NCBI GenBank assembly: GCA_025453875.1 | Contig: JALOPN010000014.1 | Location: 1 to 34,266 of the forward strand | Source of the DNA: Gemmatimonadaceae bacterium | GTDB lineage: Bacteria; Gemmatimonadota; Gemmatimonadetes; Gemmatimonadales; Gemmatimonadaceae | DNA length: 34,266 nt | Direction of reading: 5' to 3' | Part shown: positions 18,088 to 26,242 of the stretch, one piece after another | Numbering within the stretch: position 1 is the first letter of the stretch | Layout of the letters: every line of letters starts with the position of its first letter | Made by a program: the position numbers and the translations under genes | The notes under the pieces: model-generated | Databases searched by the model: none | The model's input: the letters and a program-made list of their open reading frames with translations, nothing else | What the model was told of the DNA's origin: nothing

Positions 18088-19173
18088 ATGCGAGTCGCCG
18101 TCGAGGCGCAACAGCTGCGCCACGATCATCGCGGGATCGGCCGCTACGTGCGTCGTCTCCTGCCGGCGATGCTCGAGGAAGCCCCAACGCTGCAGATCAC
18201 GCTCGGCGTTCGCGCCGACGACATCGCCGCGATCGAGACGGAGTGTGCGGCGCTCGAGGCCGCCGGGCGCCTCCGGGTGGTGTCGCTCGACGCGTGGCGG
18301 CGGATGGACTGCGAGGTCGCGTGGTACCCGTGGAACTTCGTGCGAGTGCGGCCAGCAAGCGGCGCGATCGTGCCCACCCTGCACGACCTCGCGCCAATGC
18401 GTGGCGACATCGACGGTCGCTGGTGGAAGGTGCTCAAGCGGTGGCAGGCACGGCGGGCGTATCGTCACGCGGCATCGGTGGCCTCGGTCGTCATCACGGG
18501 CGCGCAGGAGGCGGCCGACGAGCTGGTGGCGCGATTGGGCATCGCGCGAACGCGCCTCGAGGTGGTGCCACACGCGGCCGACGAGTTCGCGACCATCGCC
18601 AATCCGGTCGCCGCCGACGCTCTGCTCACAACCCTCGGCGTCGACGGCCCGTTTGCGCTGGCGCTCGGCTCTCGCGAACGTCGCAAGAATCTCGGCGTGG
18701 TGTGGGACGCTTGCGACGCCCTGGCCAACGCCGGTGAGACGATGCCGCTCGTGCTCGCGGGCCGTGCGCGTGTGCCCCTCCCCGATCGGCCGTGGCTGCG
18801 ACGCGCGGGCTTCGTGAGCGATCCGGTGCTCGCGGCGCTCTACGCGCGAGCGACGGCCGTGATCGTACCCTCGCGCTACGAAGGGTTCGGGTTGCCGGTG
18901 CTCGAAGCGATGACGGCCGGCGGCGCGGTGGTGTGCGCGCGCGCGAGTACCCTGCCGGAGGTGGCGGGTGACGGTGCGCTGCTGTTCGACCCCGATGATG
19001 CGACGCAGCTCGTCACGCAGCTCCGTCGGCTGCGCGATGATTCGGCGTTCGAAGCCACGCTGCGGGCGGCGGCCCGACGGCGCGCCGCCTCGTACTCGTG
19101 GCGTCAGAGCGCTCAGGGCACGCTGCACGCCTTCGCGCGCGCGGCGGCGCAGGGACGACCTCAGACGCGCTGA
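18088..19173 (+). CDS. Glycosyltransferase family 1/4 (GT-B)
   Basis: MRVAVEAQQLRHDHRGIGRYVRRLLPAML...GSRERRKNLGVVWDACDAL...AALYARATAVIVPSRYEGFGLPVLEAMTAGGAVVCARASTLPEVAGDGALLFDPDD; characteristic GT1/GT4 C-terminus. Confidence 0.93.
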   Translation: MRVAVEAQQLRHDHRGIGRYVRRLLPAMLEEAPTLQITLGVRADDIAAIETECAALEAAGRLRVVSLDAWRRMDCEVAWYPWNFVRVRPASGAIVPTLHDLAPMRGDIDGRWWKVLKRWQARRAYRHAASVASVVITGAQEAADELVARLGIARTRLEVVPHAADEFATIANPVAADALLTTLGVDGPFALALGSRERRKNLGVVWDACDALANAGETMPLVLAGRARVPLPDRPWLRRAGFVSDPVLAALYARATAVIVPSRYEGFGLPVLEAMTAGGAVVCARASTLPEVAGDGALLFDPDDATQLVTQLRRLRDDSAFEATLRAAARRRAASYSWRQSAQGTLHAFARAAAQGRPQTR

Positions 19174-19979
19174 CAGCCGCCGCAGTAGTAAGTGGTGCGA
19201 CCGGCCTGCGCACGACTGCGAATGATTGCGCCGCAGCGGTCGCAGGGCTCGCCTGCGCGGTCGTAGACACGCCACGCCTCATCGTCGCCATCACCCAACG
19301 CGTACGTGTAGCCATCGTCGGTGGCGCGCGCGCCGTAGTAGCGCCGCGAGGGGGCCCGCTCGAGCACGAGGCGGGCCGCGTCGACGAGTCGTGCGACCCG
19401 CGTGTGTGAGAGGCGTGAGGCACGCGCCAGCGGGTGAATGGCGGCCTCCCAGAGCGCCTCGGCGGCGTAGATGTTGCCGAGACCAGCCACGACGCGCTGA
19501 TCGAGCAGCACCGGCTTGATGGGGCCGTGACGGCGCACGAGTGCGTCGTGCAGGTATTCCGCGGTCCACGCCTCGTCGAGTGGTTCCGGGCCGAGGGGCG
19601 GCACCACGGTTGCTCCGGGCGGATGCACCCGCACCACGGCGAAGGCGCGCCCATCCACGAGCGAGATGCGCGTGTGATCGTCGGTGAGCAGCGTCACGCG
19701 CCCGAGTCGCGGCGGTGGCAGCGTGACCGGTCCGATGGCCCAGTCGCCGGTCATCTTGAAGTGCACTTCGATGATGCGCGCATCGTCGAGTGTGAGCAGC
19801 TGGTACTTGGCGCGGCGCTCGATCTGCACCACGCGATGCCCTTCGAGCGACCGCGCGACATCATCGGGGAGCGCGCGTCGCGCGGAGGGATGATGCGTTC
19901 GGACCTCGGTGAGGACACGCTGCAGCAGCGCAGCGCGCAGCAGTTGTGTGGCGCGTTCGACTTCGGGAAGCTCAGGCAC
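19161..19979 (-). CDS. mutM: Formamidopyrimidine-DNA glycosylase / AP lyase
   Basis: GTG start gives (M)PELPEVERATQLLRAALLQRVLTEV...HFKMTGDWAIG...QRVVAGLGNIYAAEALWEAAIHPLARA and C-terminal zinc finger CDRCGAIIRSRAQAGRTTYYCGGCQRV. Stop overlaps the convergent glycosyltransferase stop. Confidence 0.95.
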   Translation of the reverse strand: MPELPEVERATQLLRAALLQRVLTEVRTHHPSARRALPDDVARSLEGHRVVQIERRAKYQLLTLDDARIIEVHFKMTGDWAIGPVTLPPPRLGRVTLLTDDHTRISLVDGRAFAVVRVHPPGATVVPPLGPEPLDEAWTAEYLHDALVRRHGPIKPVLLDQRVVAGLGNIYAAEALWEAAIHPLARASRLSHTRVARLVDAARLVLERAPSRRYYGARATDDGYTYALGDGDDEAWRVYDRAGEPCDRCGAIIRSRAQAGRTTYYCGGCQRV

Positions 19980-20097
19980 GTCGTGCTCGTGATGGGAATG
20001 GCGGCTTTTCGCAGAAACGTCGTGCGATTGTGCATCGTGCCCTTGCGCATTCGAGACATGCACCTAGTATTTGTCCACATCTATCCACAACCGGGGC

Positions 20098-20907
20098 ATG
20101 CCCTTCCAGAATCCGCGGTCGCTCAAGTACGAGTACGAGTTGTACGTCGAACGCGAGATCGAGGACTACAAGGACTCGATCCCGCGGAGCGCCATCCTCA
20201 AGATCGGGGATGAGGCGGTGGCCTCGCTCGCACGTCAGCCGCAGGTTGCGCTGACCGAGCTCCTGATCTGGCAGGAAGTGGATCGGATCATCTCACGGCG
20301 CCTGCGGCTCCCCACGTATCAGACCTGGCGTCGTCGCCGTCTGCGTGAGCTCGAGAAGTACCGTCGGCCGGAAACGTGGGGACTCGATCCCAACGCGGCC
20401 GTGTGTCGGGCGGTGGAGCACGCGCCCGATCGTCATGTGCTCATCGCGGGCACGACCGATGAAGCGCCCGCGCTGTATCTGGCCGCGAACGGCTGCGCGG
20501 TCACCGCGCTCGATCCGGCGGCCGACCTCATGCAGCGCGTGCTGGCGGCGGCACAGCAGGCGGGGCTGCACGATCGTGTGCGCACCTATCATGGCGATCT
20601 CGCCGCCTGGCACCCCGATGTGGAGTTGCACGCGGTCGTGTGTGGCGCGACCGCGCTCGCGCGGTTGTCGCCGGCCGACCGGGCCCGTGTGATCGATGTG
20701 CTGCAGAGTGCAACAGCCGACGGCGGGGTCCACCTCGTGGAAACGATCGCCGCCGGTGCGCAGGACGTCGGCAGCGACGGCACCCCCACGATCGTGATGT
20801 CGCTCGAGGAACTCGAGTCGCGGTATCGCGGGTGGAACGTGTCGCTCGAACGCACGCGCGAGAACGGCAGTCGCACCTTCCTCGCTCGCAAGGAAGCCGT
20901 CGCCTGA
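20098..20907 (+). CDS. SAM-dependent methyltransferase-like protein with unusual N-terminal domain
   Basis: MPFQNPRSLKYEYELYVEREIEDYKDSIPRSAILKIGDEAV... followed by a Rossmann-like VLIAGTTDEAPALYLAANGCAVTALDPAADLMQRVLAAAQQAGLHDRVRTYHGDLAAW. Confidence 0.7.
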   Translation: MPFQNPRSLKYEYELYVEREIEDYKDSIPRSAILKIGDEAVASLARQPQVALTELLIWQEVDRIISRRLRLPTYQTWRRRRLRELEKYRRPETWGLDPNAAVCRAVEHAPDRHVLIAGTTDEAPALYLAANGCAVTALDPAADLMQRVLAAAQQAGLHDRVRTYHGDLAAWHPDVELHAVVCGATALARLSPADRARVIDVLQSATADGGVHLVETIAAGAQDVGSDGTPTIVMSLEELESRYRGWNVSLERTRENGSRTFLARKEAVA

Positions 20908-21122
20908 AGTGGCGAGCGTGTCGAACCGACACGCCGTGCAGCACCGCAGGACGTCGCAGACTGACACACGGGCCCATCGCCGTCGATTGGCTGTTCGCAA
21001 GTCTTTTCGAAACAACCACTTGCGATATGACTCCCGGCGGCACGAAAGCTGCTCTCTGAGATGTCGATTCGCGTCCACCGTAGGGACGCTCTGCATTCTC
21101 AGAACCGGGTGGAGGACCGCCC

Positions 21123-21299
21123 ATGCGCAGCATTCGTCAGAAGACCAGCACCACCGATCGTGAACCGATCGGAATCGTCATTGCCGACGGCGGGGCGCCC
21201 GAAGCGGCCCCGCGATTCCTCGCCTACGTCTGGGGCCCGGTGCCCGACGACATCGAGCAGGAAGAACCCGAACTCGCCCTCGTTGGCGCGACCGCGTGA
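21123..21299 (+). CDS. 58-aa hypothetical protein
   Basis: ATG at 21123 preceded by GGTGGAGGACCGCCC (GGAGG RBS): MRSIRQKTSTTDREPIGIVIADGGAPEAAPRFLAYVWGPVPDDIEQEEPELALVGATA*. A strong terminator follows. Confidence 0.65.
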   Translation: MRSIRQKTSTTDREPIGIVIADGGAPEAAPRFLAYVWGPVPDDIEQEEPELALVGATA

Positions 21300-21331
21300 T
21301 CACACGCTGAAATCTCGGGGGCAGGAACGCG

Positions 21332-21361
21332 AAAGACGCCGGCAGACATGCCGGCGTCTTT
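21332..21361. terminator. Bidirectional intrinsic terminator
   Basis: AAAGACGCCGGCA-GACA-TGCCGGCGTCTTT: perfect 13-bp stem with 4-nt loop between convergent genes. Confidence 0.85.
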
Positions 21362-21401
21362 GCGTTCATGGGGACCAATGGTCCCCACGACGGGACTCGC
21401 C

Positions 21402-21734
21402 TTACGCGGCCGGAGCCGGCGCGGCCGGAGCCGCCGCAGCCTTGCGGCCACGCTTCGCGGTCTTCTTGCGACCAGCCTTCTTGGCCGTCTTCTTCGCGGC
21501 CTTCTTGCGACCAGCCTTCTTGGCCGTCTTCTTCGCGGCCTTCTTGGCGGTCTTCTTGCGACCGGCCTTCTTGGCCGTCTTGCGCGTCGCCTTCTTGGCC
21601 GTCTTGCGCGTGGCCTTCTTGGCGGTCTTCTTGCGCGTCGCCTTCTTCGCGGTCTTGCGGGTGGCCTTCTTGGCCGTCTTGCGCGTGGCCTTCTTGGCCG
21701 TCTTCTTGCGCGCGGACTTCTTGGCTGGAGCCAT
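21402..21734 (-). CDS. Histone H1-like Lys/Ala-rich repeat DNA-binding protein
   Basis: From internal Met: MAPAKKSARKKTAKKATRKTAKKATRKTAKKATRKKTAKKA... highly basic (K/R)KTAKKA repeats, Ala-Pro-rich end. Confidence 0.88.
   Translation of the reverse strand: MAPAKKSARKKTAKKATRKTAKKATRKTAKKATRKKTAKKATRKTAKKATRKTAKKAGRKKTAKKAAKKTAKKAGRKKAAKKTAKKAGRKKTAKRGRKAAAAPAAPAPAA
21450..21725. repeat. Coding tandem/degenerate repeats (ttcttggccgtc / ttcttgcg units)
   Basis: Repeated CTTCTTGGCCGTCTT and CTTGCGCGTCGCC blocks encode the KKTAKKATRK units. Confidence 0.85.
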
Positions 21735-21926
21735 GTGAATCAATCCTCACAAGGAGGGTGTGGGTACCCGGTCTCCCCCGGTGGAGACGCGAGTGTCGTG
21801 TCGGTCGCGTGAAGCGAGCTTCATGCGGTCCGCCACGCTGGTGTGCACATCACCGAGGACGTGCACACACAGTCTGTGCGAACGGTTGTCGGATGGACGT
21901 CGTGATGTCGCACGACGTCACGGAAT

Positions 21927-23303
21927 TCAGACCGCGTCGCTGAGGCTGGTGAAGGTGAAATCGCGAACCTTGAGTGGTGGAACGACAACGGCCTGACCTG
22001 GCCCGCCGCTCTCACTCGCACTGACACGCACCGGTGCTCCCATCATCTCGACGTTGTTGAGCATGAAGATGGGCGATTCGTTCCAGCGCAGATTCTTCAC
22101 GGCGCGCGTGATGCGTCCGTTTTCGATGAGGAAGGTGCCGTCGCGCGTGAGCCCCGTGTACAGGATCGTGCGGGGATCGACCGGACGGATGTACCACAGG
22201 CGAGTGACCAGCAGCCCACGTTCGGTGGATGCGATCATCTCGTCGAGTGTCGCCGAACCACCGAGCATGCGCAGCGACCCCTGAAACGCGGATGGCTCAG
22301 CACCCTTCTGCTGCGCCCACCAGCGATCGTACGCGAGGTTCTGCACCACGCCATTCTGAATCCACGTGATCTTGCGCGCCGGCAGACCGTCGCCGCCGAA
22401 CGTGCTGCCGTACGCTTCGCTGTCGAGTGGGTCGGAGAGCAGCGTCACGCGCTCATCGACGACCTTCTGACCGATCTTCGTGCCACCACCGGGCTTCGAG
22501 AAGAACGAGCGTCCTTCATCGGCGGCGCGCGCCTGCGCAGCCCCCGCAATGAGTTGCACGAGATTGCCCACCGCCGTGGGCTCGAGAATCACCGTGTAGC
22601 GGCCCGGTTCGACCGCCACCGGATTGCGCGACCGCTCCGCCTTCTCGATCGCGCGCGCGCCGAGCGCGGCCGGATCGATGCGCGACCAATCGTGCGACGT
22701 CGCACCCGCCCAGCCGGAGCCGGTCCCATCGGTGGTACGCACCGTGGTGGTGAGGGCAACCGCCGTCGACTCACTCCACGCGAACAATCCACGCGACGTC
22801 GCGACGGCCTGCGATCCGCCGTTCGCTTCGAGATAGCCCGTGGACACGAGTCCCGCCGCCGCCGCCCGATCGGTGATCGCGCGCACGGCCGCCGCGCGAT
22901 CGGCCGGCGAGAGCGCGGCCGTGGACGCGTCGTAGCCACCGGCCGGCGCGTACGTCTGCGGGCCGAGCTCGGGGAGCATTTCGGGATCGTCCGGGGCAAG
23001 TCGCGCCAGCGACTCGGCGCGCTTCACCACCGCGCGCAGCGACTCGTCGTCCACACGATTCGTGGTCGCGCTGCCGGCCTTCTTCCCGAACACGGCACGC
23101 ACCGTGATCGAGACGTTCGTGTTGTCGCCCGCCGTCGAGATCTGGTTCACCGCGAACCGCGTGTTCGCCGTGGACCCGGAGCTGACGTTGACGCGCATCT
23201 CGTCGGCCGTGGAGAAGCCGAGCACGCGCTTGCACAGCGCCTCGGCCTGCGCGCGCCCGAGATGCGCCGGCGCCGCGCCGAACAACGAACGGGGGCCGCT
23301 CAC
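21927..23303 (-). CDS. TldE/PmbA family protein
   Basis: LCKRVLGFSTADEMRVNVSSGSTANTRFAVNQISTAGDNTNVSITVRAVFGKK...GRYTVILEPTAVGNLVQLIAG...WYIRPVDPRTILYTGLTRDGTFLIENGRITRAVKNLRWNESPIFMLNNVEMMG. GTG at 23303 overlaps the TldD stop (GTGA). Confidence 0.92.
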   Translation of the reverse strand: MSGPRSLFGAAPAHLGRAQAEALCKRVLGFSTADEMRVNVSSGSTANTRFAVNQISTAGDNTNVSITVRAVFGKKAGSATTNRVDDESLRAVVKRAESLARLAPDDPEMLPELGPQTYAPAGGYDASTAALSPADRAAAVRAITDRAAAAGLVSTGYLEANGGSQAVATSRGLFAWSESTAVALTTTVRTTDGTGSGWAGATSHDWSRIDPAALGARAIEKAERSRNPVAVEPGRYTVILEPTAVGNLVQLIAGAAQARAADEGRSFFSKPGGGTKIGQKVVDERVTLLSDPLDSEAYGSTFGGDGLPARKITWIQNGVVQNLAYDRWWAQQKGAEPSAFQGSLRMLGGSATLDEMIASTERGLLVTRLWYIRPVDPRTILYTGLTRDGTFLIENGRITRAVKNLRWNESPIFMLNNVEMMGAPVRVSASESGGPGQAVVVPPLKVRDFTFTSLSDAV

Positions 23304-24949
23304 GACTGCCGCCCCGTGTTGATCACGTTGACCTGACGGTGCCGCGTGGGCGGGCACCCATGGCTCACCGCGTTCGACTGCGCAGGCTGTCCCTTGCCGT
23401 CACCGAAGGCGCCACCGAGCTCGTAGCTGCGACGTCCGCCGAGCATGTCCATGCTGTTCCAGAACTCGGGCGTCCGGATCTGGTAGGCCACGTCCTTGAG
23501 CATGCCCACGATCTTGCCGCCGCGAATCTCGTAGAACAGCTGCCCACCGAACTGCGCGTTGTAGCGCTGCTGATCGATGCTGAACGACCCGTCGCCCACG
23601 ATCGCGATGCCACGATCGGTGGCGGCAATGAGATCGTCCCACGAGAGATCACGCTCACCCGGCAGCAGCGACACGTTGGGCATGCGCTGGAACTGCACGT
23701 CGGCCCAGCTCTGCGCGTACGAGTTGCCGTGCGAGCGCACCTCGCGACCCTGCGACCGATACCAATCGGCCAGGTAGGGCGCCTGCTCGCGCGTCGTCTG
23801 GTAGTCGTTGAAGACGCCGTTCTTGATGATGAGGTACTCGTCGGGCTTCACGCCCTCATCGTCCCAGCCCACGGCGGCGAGCGAGCCGTCCTGCGACCGG
23901 TCGGCCTGCACGTTCATGAACTCGGGGCCGTACTTGAGCTTGCCAAGCACGGACTCGGGCGGCGAGACGAAACTCGTGCCCGCGTAGTTCGCCTCGAAGC
24001 CGAGCGCGCGATCGAGCTCGGTGGGGTGGGCGATGCTCTCGTGAATCGTGAGCCAGAGATGCGTGGGGTGGAGGATGAGGTCATACCGCCCCACATCCAC
24101 CGACTTCGCCTTGAGCTTCTCCTGCGCCTCGTTGGCCCAGCGCTCGGCGTTCACCACCAGATTCGCGTCGAGCACGTGCTCGTAACCGCGCCCCATGGGC
24201 TGAATGTCGGTGCTCTGCCGCGACTGGAAGTCGCCCGCCTGCACGTTCACCGCCTGGCACGTCATGCTCGGCTGCGCACGGTAGATCGTCTGCACCACGA
24301 ACGTGCCGTCCGTGGTGGCAAGCGTCTTTTCCTCGCGCAGGAAGAACATGCTCGAGTTGACGAACCCCATGCCGCGACCGCCGGGCTTGAGCACCTTGAG
24401 CGCCGCTTCATTGGCCTGCAGCAGCAGCCCCACCTGCTCTTCGATGGCGATATCGAACGGATCGATGCGCGCCGGCGACCGCCACGTGCCCTCGGGCGTC
24501 GGCGTGACCGCCGCGAGCTCCACCGGGCGACGCAACGCCGACCGATTGGCCTTCGCCTGCGCGACGGCCTGCTGCGCGACACGAATGACCTCGTCGCGGG
24601 TCAGCTCGTTGGTGGCGGCAAATCCCCACGCGCCGTCGACGAGCACGCGCACGCCGATCCCGAACGTCTCGTTATCGACCAGCCCCAACACACGCAGCTC
24701 GCGCGTGGAGACGTTGCGCACGTTGTTGCGGCTGATGCGCGCGTCGGCGTACGAGGCACCGGCCGACTTCGCGGCGTCGAGCGCCAGCAGCGCGAGCTCG
24801 CGAGAGACGGCATCAGCGACGCTGACGGGTGCCGCACCCTGCCGTTCGCTCGGCAAGGCGGCGAGCAGCGACGGCGTCGCCGCACTCAACCCGACGGCCG
24901 CAGCCGCCGCGGTGGACCCGTGAAGAAACTCGCGTCGAGAAAGGCTCAC
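23300..24949 (-). CDS. TldD family metalloprotease with twin-arginine signal
   Basis: GTG at 24949: (M)SLSRREFLHGSTAAAAAVGLSAATPSLLAALPSERQG; later LTIHESIAHPTELDRALGFEANYAGTSFV (HExxxH) typical of TldD. Confidence 0.92.
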   Translation of the reverse strand: MSLSRREFLHGSTAAAAAVGLSAATPSLLAALPSERQGAAPVSVADAVSRELALLALDAAKSAGASYADARISRNNVRNVSTRELRVLGLVDNETFGIGVRVLVDGAWGFAATNELTRDEVIRVAQQAVAQAKANRSALRRPVELAAVTPTPEGTWRSPARIDPFDIAIEEQVGLLLQANEAALKVLKPGGRGMGFVNSSMFFLREEKTLATTDGTFVVQTIYRAQPSMTCQAVNVQAGDFQSRQSTDIQPMGRGYEHVLDANLVVNAERWANEAQEKLKAKSVDVGRYDLILHPTHLWLTIHESIAHPTELDRALGFEANYAGTSFVSPPESVLGKLKYGPEFMNVQADRSQDGSLAAVGWDDEGVKPDEYLIIKNGVFNDYQTTREQAPYLADWYRSQGREVRSHGNSYAQSWADVQFQRMPNVSLLPGERDLSWDDLIAATDRGIAIVGDGSFSIDQQRYNAQFGGQLFYEIRGGKIVGMLKDVAYQIRTPEFWNSMDMLGGRRSYELGGAFGDGKGQPAQSNAVSHGCPPTRHRQVNVINTGRQS

Positions 24950-25195
24950 GCCGTACCCGAAGGGGTGGTGCGCCGGTCCCCATGTGGACAGTGCGCGCAA
25001 GTCGTTGTCATTGACGCGAATATACGTGTGGAGATTTCGGAAACGCAATAGCGCATATAAAGAACGCGCGCGAATAAGGTTTGCCACGCGCGTCACACGC
25101 AGCCCTACCACCGCTCACGACGCCATGCGAGCTTTGTCCTGCGTGCGTCGGTTGCCTCGGCGTGCGTGTCGATTCACTCCCCCGTCACCACACTC

Positions 25196-26221
25196 GTGAA
25201 AGCGCTCGTCAAGCCGTCCGCCGCACCCGGCCTCATTCTCGCCGACGTCCCCGTTCCGCAGATCCGCGACGACGAGGTCCTCATTCGTGTGCATCGCGCC
25301 GGCGTCTGCGGCACCGACGTGCACATCTACGAGTGGGATGCCTGGGCGCAGTCGCGCTGCCGCGCCCCGTTCGTCGTCGGCCACGAGTTCGCCGGCGAGG
25401 TCGTCGAGGTCGGCAAACTCGTCGAGTCCGTCCGGATCGGCGATCGCGTCACCGCCGAGGGGCACATCGTCGACGACCGCTCGATCTTCTCACGCACCGG
25501 CAACGCGCACGTCGACCCGTCCACCCGGATCATCGGCGTCGACCGCGACGGCTGCTTCGCCGAGTACATCGCCATGCCGGCTACCAACGTCTGGCACCTC
25601 GATGACGCGATCAACTACGAGATCGGCGGCATTCACGATCCCATGGGCAACGCGTTCCACACCGCGCTCACCGCCGACATTCCGGGCGCTGTGGTGCTCA
25701 TCACCGGCTGCGGACCGATCGGCGCATTCGCCGTCGGCATCTGCCGCGCCGCCGGCGCCGCGCGCATCATCGCGACCGACGTGAACCCCAAGCGCCTCGC
25801 GCTCGCCCGCACCATGGGCGCGCACGACGCCGTGCACCCCGACGAAGCGGCCGCGATCGTGCACGCGGCGACCGACGGGCACGGCGCCGACGTGGTGCTC
25901 GAAATGTCCGGCGTGCCGGCCGCTGTGCATCAGGCGTTCGCGCTCGCCCGCCCGGCGGGACGCGTCAACATGCTCGGCATCCCGTCACGCACCATCGACG
26001 TCGACTTCGCCAAGGAGATCATCTTCAAGGGGCTCACGATCTACGGCGTCGTGGGACGCCGCATGTACGACACGTGGCACCAGATGACCCGCTTCCTCCG
26101 CGCCGGCACGTTCGACCCCACGCCCGTCATCACGCATCGCCTCCCGCTCGACGCCGTCGACGAGGCGATGCATCTCATCAAGTCCGGCGAGGCCGGCAAG
26201 GTGATCTTCGAGATCGCCTGA
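25196..26221 (+). CDS. tdh: L-threonine 3-dehydrogenase
   Basis: GTG at 25196: (M)KALVKPSAAPGLILADVPVPQIRDDEVLIRVHRAGVCGTDVHIYEWDAWAQSRCRAPFVVGHEFAGEVVEVG...GIHDPMGNAFHTAL; followed by kbl. Upstream alternative start 25166. Confidence 0.95.
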   Translation: MKALVKPSAAPGLILADVPVPQIRDDEVLIRVHRAGVCGTDVHIYEWDAWAQSRCRAPFVVGHEFAGEVVEVGKLVESVRIGDRVTAEGHIVDDRSIFSRTGNAHVDPSTRIIGVDRDGCFAEYIAMPATNVWHLDDAINYEIGGIHDPMGNAFHTALTADIPGAVVLITGCGPIGAFAVGICRAAGAARIIATDVNPKRLALARTMGAHDAVHPDEAAAIVHAATDGHGADVVLEMSGVPAAVHQAFALARPAGRVNMLGIPSRTIDVDFAKEIIFKGLTIYGVVGRRMYDTWHQMTRFLRAGTFDPTPVITHRLPLDAVDEAMHLIKSGEAGKVIFEIA

Positions 26222-26242
26222 TCCGCTTTCACCGTTCCGTAC

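Noticed and set aside
21450-21725. CRISPR or noncoding satellite
   Set aside because: Repeats are in frame and encode a Lys/Ala-rich histone-like protein.
23339-25051. 570-aa plus-strand ORF opposite tldD
   Set aside because: Antisense to a clear TldD; no recognisable domain.
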